Shown: positions 50,818 through 59,613, counted from the stretch's first letter. The stretch is 64,000 nt of DNA from CAYFPX01 sp964501915 (GCA_964501915.1 CAZCVP010000008.1:6136-70135); one strand, 5' to 3'. The notes: generated by a model not told the origin, from the letters alone. A program made the numbers and translations.

Positions 50818-52366
50818 ATGTTCAGCGCTCCTCTCCTGCTGCTGCCGCTGCTCGGCTGCGACACGACCTCCGCGGTCGACACCGGGGCCCGCTACCAGGG
50901 ACACGCGATCCGCGCCGACTCCTTCATCCAGGTCCGGGGAGACAGCGACGGCGAGCTCGCCGGCTCCTCCGTCGGTGGCGGTGGCGATCTCGACGGCGAC
51001 GGCATCGCCGACTTCGCCGTCGGCGCCTACCTCAGCAACGTCAAGCAAGACCTCGACGGGAGGGCCTGCATCTTCCTGGGCCCGATCACCGAGAACACCA
51101 CCCTCACGGAGTCCGAGCGCTGCCTCAAGGGGCCCTCGAGCGACGACTACCTGGGGCGGGACGTGGAGGACCTCGGTGACCTGGACGGCGACGGCCTGTC
51201 CGAGCTGGGCGTCGGCTCCGTCCACGACGACGAGGGGGGGCCCAACGCCGGCACGGTCGTCGTGCTCTGGGGGACGCCGGTGCTGGCCGGTGCGCCGCTC
51301 ACCCAGGTGTGGGGCACGCGGGCCGGCGGCCACCTGGGCATGGACATCGAGGCCTGGCCCGCCGACCCGCCGGGCTTCGTCGTCGGCGCCCACGAGCTGC
51401 TCGACGACCGCTGGGACGGTGGCGAGCTCCGGGGCGAAGGGGGGGCCTACGTGATCCACGGCGACCTCGCCCAGGCGAACCAGTTCGTGGACGCCGTCTC
51501 CACCCGCTACGTGGGCGAGCACTGGGACGATCGCGCCGGGGTCTCCGTGGAGGTCCCCGGCGACGTCGACGGCGACGGCATGCCCGACATCGTGGTCGGC
51601 GCCTCGGAGGCCCGGGCGCCCGACTCCGAAGACCAGGTGGGCGCCATCTACCTGGTCGTCGGCCCCCACGAGGCGGAGCAGAGCCTCTCCGACGCCGAGG
51701 CCATCGTCCGGGGCACCGGTGCCGGGGAGTGGTTCGGCTGGGCCATCGCCGGTGTCGGGGACGCCGACGGCGACGGCACACCGGACGTGGCCACCTCGGC
51801 CTTCAAGTCCGGCGCCAACGGCGACGACGCCGGAGCCGTGGTGATCTTGTCGGGGGCCGCGCGGCTGGGGGGGGCGGGGCCCGCGCCCCGCGCAACCCAG
51901 CTCGGCGGGGGGCCCCCCGGGCGCCCCCCCGCCGGCCCCCCCGCCCCCCGACGCCGGAGCCGTCTTCATCTTCTCGGGGGCCTCGCTGCTGGAGGAGGCG
52001 GAGCCCGAGCCCCTCGCAACCCTGCTCGGCGGAGCGCCGGGCGACAAGGCGGGCGAGGTCCTGGAGTCCGGTCGCGACCTGAAGGGGGACGGGGCCCTGG
52101 AGCTGCTCATCGGCGCACCGACGGCGAGCCACCGGGCGGTCTGGGGAGGGGCACTCTACGCCGTCCGCGGTCCCTTCGAGGGCACCCGCGCTCTCGACGC
52201 CGACGACCCCCACGTGATCGGGACCCAGGAGATGGCCTTCGCCGGCTCCGCGGCCGCAGCGGTGGGCGACGTCACGGGCGACGGGGAGCCGGATCTGCTC
52301 CTCGGCGTGATGGGCGCCAAGGCCAACACCGGCATGGCCGTCATCGCGGACGGGCTCACGCCATGA
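50818..52366 (+). CDS. FG-GAP propeller lipoprotein, disrupted by a 124-base tandem copy
   Basis: The signal SAPLLLLPLLGCDT and FG-GAP repeats (GGGGDLDGDGIADFAVGAY, DLGDLDGDGLSELGVGS, VPGDVDGDGMPDIVVGAS, GVGDADGDGTPDVATSAF) run normally to about 51880. A 124-base imperfect repeat (51826-51949) then shifts the frame by one. From 51950 the right frame continues (DAGAVFIFSGASLLEE…VGDVTGDGEPDLLLGVMG) to a TGA at 52364-52366. Without the extra copy the gene encodes an intact 474-residue protein. The stop overlaps the next start (ATGA). A sequencing or assembly artefact is the likeliest cause, so I list it as a gene. Confidence 0.8.
51826..51949. repeat. 124-base A/T-depleted tandem copy of 51950-52073
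   Basis: Both copies start with the same 14 bases (GACGCCGGAGCCGT). They then align without gaps for some 85 bases, with A and T of the second copy mostly read as G or C in the first. The last 47 bases of the first copy contain only G and C, including runs of six or seven. Confidence 0.8.
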
Positions 52367-52770
52367 TCGGCTGGATCTGGCTCGCCTGTCTCGCTCCGAG
52401 CTCGGACGACACCGACACCGGGACCGCGGTCGACTCCTTCGGTCCCCTGAGCCACGTCGAGCACATCCAGCCGATCTGGTCCGAGACCTGCCTGGAGGCC
52501 GGCTGCCACGACCGGGCACAGGGTCGGGTGGTCGTGCTGGACCCGGTGGAGGCGTTCGACAACCTGGTCGACCACGCCTCCGACCAGTTTCCTCTCTTCG
52601 ACCTGGTCGAGCCCGGCAACCCGGACGGGTCCTACCTGCTCCACAAGCTGGCCGGGACCCACACCGACGTGGGCGGCATGGGACGCCAGATGCCGGCGAA
52701 CCTCGATCCGCTGTCCGAGGACCTCCAGGCCATGGTGCGGGCCTGGGTCCTCCAGGGCGCCCCACCCTGA
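52363..52770 (+). CDS. Small cytochrome-like lipoprotein with a CX4CH motif
   Basis: A 135-residue protein with signal MIGWIWLACLAPSS. The mature part has HIQPIWSETCLEAGCHDRAQG, a Cx4CH haem-attachment-like motif. It is followed by PDGSYLLHKLAGTHTDVGG and MPANLDPLSEDLQAMVRAWV, the ending common to c-type cytochromes of planctomycetes and myxobacteria (a Met near the end as second ligand). The spacing between the cysteines is four rather than the normal two residues. It is coupled to the FG-GAP gene (ATGA). Haem binding is probable but not shown. Confidence 0.72.
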   Translation: MIGWIWLACLAPSSDDTDTGTAVDSFGPLSHVEHIQPIWSETCLEAGCHDRAQGRVVVLDPVEAFDNLVDHASDQFPLFDLVEPGNPDGSYLLHKLAGTHTDVGGMGRQMPANLDPLSEDLQAMVRAWVLQGAPP

Positions 52771-52776
52771 CTCGAC

Positions 52777-53445
52777 TCAGGGAACCGCTCCCGTGACCAG
52801 GTGGCCCCCCGCGGCGATCCACTCCGCGGGCCCCCCGTCGTGGCGGGTGGCGTGGTAGCCAGCCTGCCGCAGCACGGCCAGGGCCTGGGCGCACTCCCCC
52901 GAGAACGGCCCCCGGCCGGTGGTGATCACCTCCAGCTCCCGGGGCAGCTCGTCGAGCCGGTCGGGGAGCTGGTCCAGGGGCACCGAGCGGGCGCCCGGCA
53001 GGTGTCCCGCGAGGTACTCCTCCGGGGGACGGAGGTCGATCAACACGGCCCGGCCCCGACGGACCCGCCGAAGCACGTCGCCCCGCCCCAGGGCCCGGCC
53101 GGCCTGGCGCTCTCCGAAGAACTCGTCGCGGGTCTTCGCCAGGGGTCGACTCCGCTCCTCTGCCAGCTCCCGCAGGGCCACCAGGACCCGGGGGACCCCC
53201 GGGGCGAGTCGGTAGATGATCGAGGTGCCCTGCCGCTCGGACTCCACGAGCGTGGCGCGGCGCAGCACCTGGAGGTGCTGGGAGGTGTTGGCGACGGTCA
53301 GCCCGACCTGGTGGGAGAGGTCGTCGACGGAGCGAGGACGCTGGGCCAGCACGTCGAGGAGCTCGAGCCGGCGGGGGCTGCTCAGGCCCTTGGTGACCGC
53401 CGCGAAGTGGGCGTAGGCGCTGTCCTTGAAGGCTCGTTCGTCCAT
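52777..53445 (-). CDS. ArsR-family regulator fused to a catalytically dead rhodanese domain
   Basis: A 222-residue fusion. Residues about 10-95 are an ArsR winged helix (AAVTKGLSSPRRLELLDVLAQ, VANTSQHLQVLRRATLVES, IIYRLAPGV). Residues about 120-218 are a rhodanese domain (VLIDLRPPEEYLAGHLPGARSVP; GGPAEWIAAG). The active-site loop, normally CRGPYC, here reads GRGPFS (177-182), so the persulfide-carrying Cys is Gly. The protein may sense rather than transfer sulfur, using other residues such as Cys185. The start at ATG 53445 is preferred over one three codons earlier. The 136-base divergent gap has a CAAT-AG-ATTG near-palindrome at 53452-53461 that may be its operator. Confidence 0.83.
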   Translation of the reverse strand: MDERAFKDSAYAHFAAVTKGLSSPRRLELLDVLAQRPRSVDDLSHQVGLTVANTSQHLQVLRRATLVESERQGTSIIYRLAPGVPRVLVALRELAEERSRPLAKTRDEFFGERQAGRALGRGDVLRRVRRGRAVLIDLRPPEEYLAGHLPGARSVPLDQLPDRLDELPRELEVITTGRGPFSGECAQALAVLRQAGYHATRHDGGPAEWIAAGGHLVTGAVP

Positions 53446-53581
53446 GCAACTCAATAGATTGCTGGAATAGACCTGTCAACCCGCTCGCGGGGGGTCTGCC
53501 GGGCGGTTCCGGGTCACCCCCCCGGGCCGGCGATGTACGCTCCCAGCGCCGGCCTCGGTCGGCTCTGACCCGGGAGACCCC

Positions 53582-54685
53582 ATGGTTCTGACCGCGACGC
53601 TGATGGTCCTCGCGGGCTGCGAGGACACGCTGGAGGGAGACGGCGAGCTCACCGAGACGAGCATGCTGTCGACGGCGACCGTGTCCGCCACCTCCGACGG
53701 AGACGGCATCGTCGTCTTCGCGATCGAGGTCCCAGAAGGCGCCACCAGCATGCTGCTGACGGCATGGAGCGACACCTACACCGCCTTCGAAGGCCTCCAG
53801 GACCCCAGCGGCGACCTCGTGCTCTGGTGGGAGGACTGGTACTACGCCGACCAGTCCCTGACCTATGCCTTCTGGTCCGAAGCCCCGGACGCGGAGCTGA
53901 ACTGGCCCGTCCGGGAGGAGGACGGCCCCCTGGAGGCCGGGACCTGGCTGGCCCAGATCGGCACCTACGACGCCGACCTGTACTACACGCCCAACACGGA
54001 TCTCGACCTGACGCTCCAGCTCAAGGACGACGCCGACTTCACGGGCGGCGTGGTCCGGGCCCGCATCGTCTACGCCGACGGCGTGAACTCCGACGACGAG
54101 GCCGTCTACGGCACCGAGCAGGCGGTGGAGCGCTGGAAGGAGGTCTGGGGCGCCTACGGGCTCGACCTCCAGGTCGACTACGCCACGTCCGACCTCCACC
54201 CGGACCTCCCCTTCCCCGATGGCTCCACCGACGACATCACGTCGGAGAGCGCCGAGTTCTGGGACAGCGACCTGACGGTGTTGATCGGCGAGGAGATCGA
54301 AGGCTCCCAGGACTACTACGGCGTCTCGGGCGGCATCCCGGGCACCCTGATCGCCGCACCGCGGTCCGCCGTGGTCGTCTCCTGGCTGGCCAACGCCGGC
54401 GGCGATGGCGTGTTCAGCGACGAGGACATCCGGCTCTACGGCGAGACCCTCGCCCACGAGGTGGGCCACTACTCCGGCCTCTTCCACCCCGTCGAGGACG
54501 GCTGGGAGTACTGGGACGCGCTCTCCGACACCCCCGACTGCGACCGACTCGCAGAGTGCGAGAGCGAGCTCGGAGACAACCTGATGTTCCCCTACCCGGT
54601 CTGCGACTACACGAGCTGTCCCCCACAGGACCAGCTCTCCGACGGCCAGGTCGGCGTCGGACACCGCTACACCGGCACCCTCTAG
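53582..54685 (+). CDS. Metzincin-type zinc metalloprotease lipoprotein
   Basis: The 367-residue protein has a lipoprotein signal (LTATLMVLAGCED) and a first beta-rich prepeptidase-like domain (about 30-150). The catalytic half has AHEVGHYSGLFHPVE, giving zinc ligands His292, His296 and His302 with Glu293. A Met-turn candidate follows at Met335 (DNLMFP). The tail contains Cys pairs (PDCDRLAECESEL, VCDYTSCPP), as in pappalysin-like peptidases. It is secreted or surface-bound and should cleave proteins. Two small paralogous genes follow after a short gap. Confidence 0.83.
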   Translation: MVLTATLMVLAGCEDTLEGDGELTETSMLSTATVSATSDGDGIVVFAIEVPEGATSMLLTAWSDTYTAFEGLQDPSGDLVLWWEDWYYADQSLTYAFWSEAPDAELNWPVREEDGPLEAGTWLAQIGTYDADLYYTPNTDLDLTLQLKDDADFTGGVVRARIVYADGVNSDDEAVYGTEQAVERWKEVWGAYGLDLQVDYATSDLHPDLPFPDGSTDDITSESAEFWDSDLTVLIGEEIEGSQDYYGVSGGIPGTLIAAPRSAVVVSWLANAGGDGVFSDEDIRLYGETLAHEVGHYSGLFHPVEDGWEYWDALSDTPDCDRLAECESELGDNLMFPYPVCDYTSCPPQDQLSDGQVGVGHRYTGTL

Positions 54686-54694
54686 GAGACCGTG

Positions 54695-55135
54695 ATGCTC
54701 ACCACGCTCGCTCTCTTCGCCCTCGCCCACGCCGAGCCGGCGCCCACACCGAGCCAGGACGCGCTCTACGCCGCGCTCCGGGTCCGCCACGCCCCCCCCG
54801 ACTGCTCCGCGCTGACGGACCTGAGCGAGAGCCTCGTCGAGGATCTCGTCTGGCTGGTCGACCACGCCACCCAGCCTCCCTGGGTCGGACTGCGGGCGGC
54901 CCAGTGCCTGCTCGTCGAGCACCCTGCCGCCGCCCAGCCGAGCTTCGAGGGCTGGCTCTCGACCGAGGGCCACCGCGGCCTGGCGATCCTCGTGTCCCAG
55001 CGCATCGACGAGATCCCGCTGCCGATCGCCACCTCCCTGGCGGTCGTGGCCCTGGCGGGCCCCGAGGAGGAGACGGTCCACCCCCGCTTCGCCCGCTGCG
55101 GCGTCCCGGAGATCCAGGACCTGGCGACCCGGTGA
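54695..55135 (+). CDS. Small exported protein, first of a tandem paralogue pair
   Basis: A 146-residue protein with a signal peptide (LTTLALFALAHAEP), then a helical domain with LVEDLVWLVDHATQPPWVGL and RAAQCLLVEH. These match the second protein (LVWLTEHTTSPPWVGTRAATCLL) closely, so the pair is a tandem duplication. Helical repeats similar to HEAT hairpins suggest a binding role. The start ATG at 54695 is in the middle of a GTGATG; a GTG one codon earlier is possible. It overlaps the next gene (GTGA). Confidence 0.7.
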   Translation: MLTTLALFALAHAEPAPTPSQDALYAALRVRHAPPDCSALTDLSESLVEDLVWLVDHATQPPWVGLRAAQCLLVEHPAAAQPSFEGWLSTEGHRGLAILVSQRIDEIPLPIATSLAVVALAGPEEETVHPRFARCGVPEIQDLATR

Positions 55136-55641
55136 TCTCCTGGCTCCTGGCTCTGGGGCTGCTGGTGAGCTGCGGGCCCCGGGGCGGAGAGCCCGAGCCG
55201 GTGGCGGAGCCCGTCGAGCAGGAGCCCGCGCCGACCGTGACCCCCACGGAGTCCCAGTCCGCCATGTACCGGGCGCTGTCGGCTCGAGACGGCGCCGCGC
55301 CCTGCGAGGAGGTGGAGGCCCTCAGCACCACCCCCGTCGAAGACCTGGTCTGGCTCACCGAGCACACGACCAGCCCCCCCTGGGTCGGGACCCGCGCGGC
55401 GACCTGCCTGCTGACCGGGCACGCCGACGAGGTCGCCGAGCTGCTGGCACAGTGGGTCACGGACCCCGCCACCCTGGGCTTCGGTCTGTTGGTGCTGGGG
55501 AACCTCGACCTGTTGGCGCCCGAGCTGGCTGTCGAGCTGGCGACCCTGGCCCTGGAGCAGGGTCCGGACCCCGAGGCCGCGCGCACGCGCATCGCGACCT
55601 CGACCCACCCCGAGGTCCTGGATCTGCTGGACGCTCCCTGA
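55132..55641 (+). CDS. Small lipoprotein, second of a tandem paralogue pair
   Basis: The 169-residue protein has the lipoprotein signal ISWLLALGLLVSCGPR, then a Pro/Glu-rich linker, then the helical domain shared with the preceding protein (SAMYRALSARDGAAPCEEVEA…DLVWLTEHTTSPPWVG). The N-terminal part differs: a lipobox here versus a plain signal peptide before. One partner may therefore be membrane-held and the other free. The GTG start overlaps the stop of the first paralogue, and the two are certainly co-translated. Two conserved Cys (APCEEVE, TCLL) are found in both. Confidence 0.7.
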   Translation: MISWLLALGLLVSCGPRGGEPEPVAEPVEQEPAPTVTPTESQSAMYRALSARDGAAPCEEVEALSTTPVEDLVWLTEHTTSPPWVGTRAATCLLTGHADEVAELLAQWVTDPATLGFGLLVLGNLDLLAPELAVELATLALEQGPDPEAARTRIATSTHPEVLDLLDAP

Positions 55642-55785
55642 GGTCCCACAGGGGCCGGTCGAACCTGGGGCAGCCGAACCCCGGATCGGCAGAGAATGCA
55701 GGATGTCGTGCGACAACGAGGTCGCAGTCCACCGGCGGACGGGGGTCCAGGACCCCGCCAAAAAGGCCTGATTCTTGCAAAGAAA

Positions 55786-55812
55786 TTGTCTGCCACCACC
55801 TGCCGCAGACAA
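55786..55812. promoter_or_regulatory. Perfect 8-base inverted repeat upstream of a lipoprotein gene
   Basis: TTGTCTGC and GCAGACAA are separated by 11 bases, ending 19 bases before the ATG at 55832. It could be an operator or an RNA hairpin near the ribosome site. The preceding stretch (55770-55787) is AT-rich, as a promoter would be. Confidence 0.45.
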
Positions 55813-55831
55813 GACGTCTCGGAGAATCGAC

Positions 55832-57817
55832 ATGCGCACCGCCCTCCTCCTCGGCCTCGTTCCCGCCCTCACCCTGGCCGTCGCCTGCCAGACGGACGGC
55901 TCGACCCCCACGAACAACGACGACGAAGCGTGGGGCGAAGTCGCCGGTGTCGTCACCGCCGTCGACGGCACCCCGCTGGAGGGCGTGAGCGTCACCCTCC
56001 AGGACATGATGGTGCTGACCGATGACTCCGGGACCTACCGCGTGGACATGGTGGAACCGGCCCACGCCATCGCGATCACCTTCGCCCGGGATGGCTACGC
56101 CAAGACCTACGGACGGGCGGACCTCATCTCCTGGGAGACCGTCTCCGCCAACGCGGTGATGGCCCGGGTCGACGGCACGGCGGTCTTCGATGCCCTGGTG
56201 GGAGGCAAGGTGCGGGTCGACGACGTCACCATCGAGTTCCCGCCCGACGCGGTGATCGACGCGGTCACCGGCGAACCCTACGACGGCGACGTCACCGTCG
56301 AAGTCACGCACATCAACCCGAGGACCGACGAGCTGCTGGCGGCGCCGGGAGACCTCCGCGCACGCCTGCTCGGCGACGGGGTGACCAAGGACCTCTTCGA
56401 GGACCTGCAGCTCGTGTCCTACGGCATGGTCGACGTCACCCTCATCGCCGACCAGGGGGACACGCTCCAGCTCAAGCAGGGCGCCGGCGCGGCGGTCGAG
56501 ATGCCCATCGACCAGGAGGGCCTGGCGACCGTCTACCTGCTGGAAGAGGGGGACGAGGAGAAGGTCTGGTCCTTCGATCCGGAGTCCGTCATCTGGATGG
56601 ACGAGGGCACGGGCACGGTCGTCATCGACGAGGAGACCGAGGAGCTGATGTTCTCCTTCGTGGCCACCCACTTCTCCTGGTGGAACTCCGACAAGCCGAT
56701 GACCCCGACCTGCGCCGAAGGCAAGGTCGTCGACGTGATGAACTTCCCGGTGCGCGGAGCCGAGGTCGTCTGCGGCGGGGCGAGCTCCACCGCGATCACC
56801 TACACCGACGCGGACGGCATGTACGAGTGTCCGGTCCTCGCCGGCGACACCGTGGCCTTCAGCAGCACCACCTTCGTCGCCGACCGCAACTGGACCGACC
56901 GCGGTGCGACCTTGAAGATCGACTGCCCCTCCGGGGACCACTTCTGCGAGGTCGACGCCAGCGGCATGGACGGGGCCTGCTACCCGGTGCCCGACATGAA
57001 GATCGACGTCTGCCGAGAGGCCGGCATCGTAATGGCCGACAACCTGGTCGCCATGAGCGGCGAGGACTCCTGGACCGACGTCGACAGCCTGCGGGCCTGG
57101 TTCTGGGACCCACCCGGTGACGTCGAGGAGTGCGACGACCCCTGGGCGTCGATCCCGCTGGAGTCCTGCGACATGGCGGTGCCTGCCGACGCGCCGACCT
57201 CCTTCCCCGACATCGGCGTGGACGGCATCCCCGAGGACACCAAGAGCGTCGGGTCCTGGTTCTCCGTCGACAACGGCCGCCAGAGCTTCCAGCTCCAGCG
57301 CGAGCTCCAGGACGGTCGCCCGATCTACGTCTGGGACACCGACACCTTCAACAACGCCGACGGCATCCCCTCCGCGGATGACCTCTCCTTCGAGCCGATG
57401 GACCTCCACGGCGGCGACCCCTTGGCCGGCAGCGCCCCTGGCGACACCAACGACGGCATGGGCGCCATCGACCAGCCCGACCTGCTCACCATCCCGCAGG
57501 ACCTGACCGCCGACGTCTCCGGCGACAGCACGATGACGCGGGGGGCCGCGATGACGGTCGACGTCAACGTGGGCAGCCACCCCGACGGCCTCAAGGTCTT
57601 CGCGATGACGGACCGCACCGAGCCGGCGATGCTCTGCCGCTTCGCCGACGACGGCCGGTTCAGCATCCCCGGCAGCGCGACCAGCGCCATGAGCACCTCC
57701 GAGTTCGCTGGCCTCGGCATCTTCCGGACCGACAGCGACTGGGTCGCCGGCCCGGACGGACTCCCGATCCGCATCCAGGCCTTCAGCGGCGTCGCGATGC
57801 CGGTCGAGATCGAGTAG
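55832..57817 (+). CDS. Large lipoprotein with CarboxypepD_reg-like domains
   Basis: A 661-residue protein with signal RTALLLGLVPALTLAVACQT. The first domain (about 33-115) is an Ig-like regulatory type (EVAGVVTAVDGTPLEGVSVTLQ…AFARDGYAKTY-like). The next region (VTIEFPPDAVIDAVTGEPYDGDVTVEVTHINPR) resembles ZU5/FAM171-type sandwich domains. Another regulatory-like domain begins near 295 (VVDVMNFPVRGAEVVCGGASSTAITYTDADG). Later parts are Asp-rich and have several Cys. It is an extracellular multi-domain surface protein with no catalytic motif. The 190-base upstream gap holds two palindromes. Confidence 0.78.
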   Translation: MRTALLLGLVPALTLAVACQTDGSTPTNNDDEAWGEVAGVVTAVDGTPLEGVSVTLQDMMVLTDDSGTYRVDMVEPAHAIAITFARDGYAKTYGRADLISWETVSANAVMARVDGTAVFDALVGGKVRVDDVTIEFPPDAVIDAVTGEPYDGDVTVEVTHINPRTDELLAAPGDLRARLLGDGVTKDLFEDLQLVSYGMVDVTLIADQGDTLQLKQGAGAAVEMPIDQEGLATVYLLEEGDEEKVWSFDPESVIWMDEGTGTVVIDEETEELMFSFVATHFSWWNSDKPMTPTCAEGKVVDVMNFPVRGAEVVCGGASSTAITYTDADGMYECPVLAGDTVAFSSTTFVADRNWTDRGATLKIDCPSGDHFCEVDASGMDGACYPVPDMKIDVCREAGIVMADNLVAMSGEDSWTDVDSLRAWFWDPPGDVEECDDPWASIPLESCDMAVPADAPTSFPDIGVDGIPEDTKSVGSWFSVDNGRQSFQLQRELQDGRPIYVWDTDTFNNADGIPSADDLSFEPMDLHGGDPLAGSAPGDTNDGMGAIDQPDLLTIPQDLTADVSGDSTMTRGAAMTVDVNVGSHPDGLKVFAMTDRTEPAMLCRFADDGRFSIPGSATSAMSTSEFAGLGIFRTDSDWVAGPDGLPIRIQAFSGVAMPVEIE

Positions 57818-57838
57818 GCGCTCCGGCCTTCCACCAGA

Positions 57839-57868
57839 ACGGCCGCGTCCCTCCAGGGCCGCGGCCGT
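57839..57868 (+). terminator. Strong GC hairpin after the lipoprotein gene
   Basis: ACGGCCGCG pairs with CGCGGCCGT. Inside, CCCT pairs with AGGG, giving a 13-base-pair stem with one mismatch that begins 22 bases after the stop codon. Only CTCTCC follows rather than T-runs, so it may act as a weak terminator or an RNA 3' stabiliser. Confidence 0.5.
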
Positions 57869-57903
57869 CTCTCCGAGCGGTCCAGCCGGCTATCCTGCGC
57901 CAG

Positions 57904-58998
57904 ATGCCGCTCATGTCGCTGCTCGCCTGCGCCCTCGAGGTCTCCGCCGACGACCGGCAGGGCCCCCTCCCGTTCACGACGACCCTGACGGCCGAGGGCT
58001 TCCAGCCCGAAGAGGCCCACTGGGACTTCGGCGACGGAGCCACGGCCGACGGGGCATCGGTCGAGCACACCTGGTTCGCCAGCGGCGTGCACACGGTGTC
58101 CGTCAGCCGCGGCCCCGGAGAAGACGCCGTGGCGACGATCAAGGTGAAGGTCGACGCCGCCGCCTGCCCGGAGGCCGAGCTCGGAGAGGCCGTCGGCACC
58201 GTGGCGGACCCGGCGATCGACGAGGCCTCCGGGCTGGTCGACAGCCGGGCCAACGCCGGCGTGCTCTGGACCCACAACGACTCCGGCGACAGCCCCCGCC
58301 TCTTTGGCCTCTCCCACGCCGGAGAGCTGCTGGCGATCCTCGACGTCGAGGGGGTGTCCTCCGGCGACTGGGAGGACCTGGCCCTGGGCACCGACCCGGA
58401 GACGGGAGGCGCCTGGCTCATCGCCGGCGACATCGGCGACAACAGCCACGCCCGGGACGACGTGCACCTCCGCATCGTGGAGGAGCCGAGGACCGAGCCC
58501 GGCCAGGACCTGGTGGAGCTGGGGCTGAGCGCCCGCTCCCTCGATCTCACCTACCCCGACGGCGAGATGCTCGACAGCGAGGCGATGCTGTTCGACCCGG
58601 TCACGCAGGACATCCTGCTCGTCACCAAGGACTACGGCGGAGAGGCCCGCATCTACCGCAAGCCCGCACCCCACCTGCCCGACACCACCACCGAGCTGGA
58701 GCTGCTGGCCACCCTCGACTTCTCGGCCTCGCCACTCACGGGGGGCGCCACCACGGGGGCGGACATCTCGCCCCTCGGCGACCTCATCGTGATCCGGACC
58801 TATGGCTCCACCGCCTACGTGTTCCGCCGCGACCAGGCGTTCGACCTCGCCGATGCCTTCTCCACCGAGCCCTGTCCCGTGAAGCTGGTCGCCGAACGCC
58901 AGGGCGAGACCATCGCCTTCGCCGCCGACAGCGCGGGCCTCTACACCCTCAGCGAGGGCGAGAACCAGCCGATCAACTACGTGCCGTTCGCGAATTGA
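57904..58998 (+). CDS. PKD-domain lipoprotein with propeller-like C-terminus
   Basis: A 364-residue protein whose short N-terminus MPLMSLLACALE looks like a lipoprotein signal, although it is very short (an internal ATG at 57913 is an alternative start). Residues about 14-90 form a PKD domain (PFTTTLTAEGF…AHWDFGDGATADG…HTWFASGVHTVSV). The remainder is a beta-propeller-like region (ASGLVDSRANAGVLWTHNDSGD, EDLALGTDPETGGAWLIAGDIGDN, EAMLFDPVTQDILLVTKD). It is similar in style to SdiA-regulated or phytase-like propellers. It ends in the short gap before the convergent TetR gene. Confidence 0.72.
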   Translation: MPLMSLLACALEVSADDRQGPLPFTTTLTAEGFQPEEAHWDFGDGATADGASVEHTWFASGVHTVSVSRGPGEDAVATIKVKVDAAACPEAELGEAVGTVADPAIDEASGLVDSRANAGVLWTHNDSGDSPRLFGLSHAGELLAILDVEGVSSGDWEDLALGTDPETGGAWLIAGDIGDNSHARDDVHLRIVEEPRTEPGQDLVELGLSARSLDLTYPDGEMLDSEAMLFDPVTQDILLVTKDYGGEARIYRKPAPHLPDTTTELELLATLDFSASPLTGGATTGADISPLGDLIVIRTYGSTAYVFRRDQAFDLADAFSTEPCPVKLVAERQGETIAFAADSAGLYTLSEGENQPINYVPFAN

Positions 58999-59013
58999 TG
59001 TCTCAGATCGCGC

Positions 59014-59613
59014 TCAGTGCACGGTCGTGCGACGCTCCGCTCGCAACATCAGCCGCCGCATCAAGGTGACCAGCTCGGACCGTGTGCGCAGCCATCGGGC
59101 CTCCCCCTGCCCGAGCGCGACCTGGAGGTAGGGGCCGTAGAGCAACAGGCCCAGACCCGCCCCTGCGATGCCGCCCACGATCGCCTCCGGGCTCGCCGAG
59201 TGGGCGGAACTGCGCTCCGCAGCCCGCACGAGCCTCGCCATCACGGGAAACTCCGTGCGCAGGTCCATCGGGTGGCGCCCCTCGAGCAGGCTCCAGGTGA
59301 GGATCCGCCAGTAGCGGTGGTTGCCCTCGGTCGCTCCCAGCGCCCGGACCAGCAGGTCCCCGAGTCGCTCGCCTTCCCGCTCAGGGCCGAGGGCCGACGC
59401 GATCAGCTCCCCGAGGTAGTCCATGCAGGCCAGCACCGGATCCTCCTCCGAGGGCCAGATGCGCTGGACGGTGGCCGACCGCATGCCCGCTTCCTCGGCG
59501 ATCTCCTCCGGGGTGACCCGGCCCGGCCCTCGGAGCGCGAGCAGATCACAGGCCGCCTCGAGCAGCGGGATGCTCGGCAGGGCCGGAGCGCTGGGGAGCG
59601 GAGCAGCGCACAT
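59014..59613 (-). CDS. TetR-family regulator
   Basis: The 199-residue protein has a TetR helix-turn-helix near residues 22-62 (AACDLLALRGPGRVTPEEIAEEAGMRSATVQRIWPSEEDPV). The C-terminal ligand domain is helical (RYWRILTWSLLEGRHPMDLRTEF…GAGLGLLLYGPYLQVAL). The start at ATG 59613 excludes a 32-residue extension that is not TetR-like. The oxidoreductase gene begins 94 bases away on the other strand, so it is the obvious target. The gap shows no palindrome longer than the usual noise. Confidence 0.82.
   Translation of the reverse strand: MCAAPLPSAPALPSIPLLEAACDLLALRGPGRVTPEEIAEEAGMRSATVQRIWPSEEDPVLACMDYLGELIASALGPEREGERLGDLLVRALGATEGNHRYWRILTWSLLEGRHPMDLRTEFPVMARLVRAAERSSAHSASPEAIVGGIAGAGLGLLLYGPYLQVALGQGEARWLRTRSELVTLMRRLMLRAERRTTVH

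Noticed and set aside
50818..52366. FG-GAP gene fused to the downstream cytochrome-like protein as one 650-residue product
   Set aside because: The apparent fusion exists only because the 124-base repeat shifts the frame. The middle part is Arg/Gly/Pro noise, and the proper frame ends at 52366 with its own overlapping start for the next gene.
55742..55756. GGGGTCCAGGACCCC as an intrinsic terminator
   Set aside because: The single-base spacer cannot form a stable loop and no T-run follows. It is better seen as a DNA palindrome.
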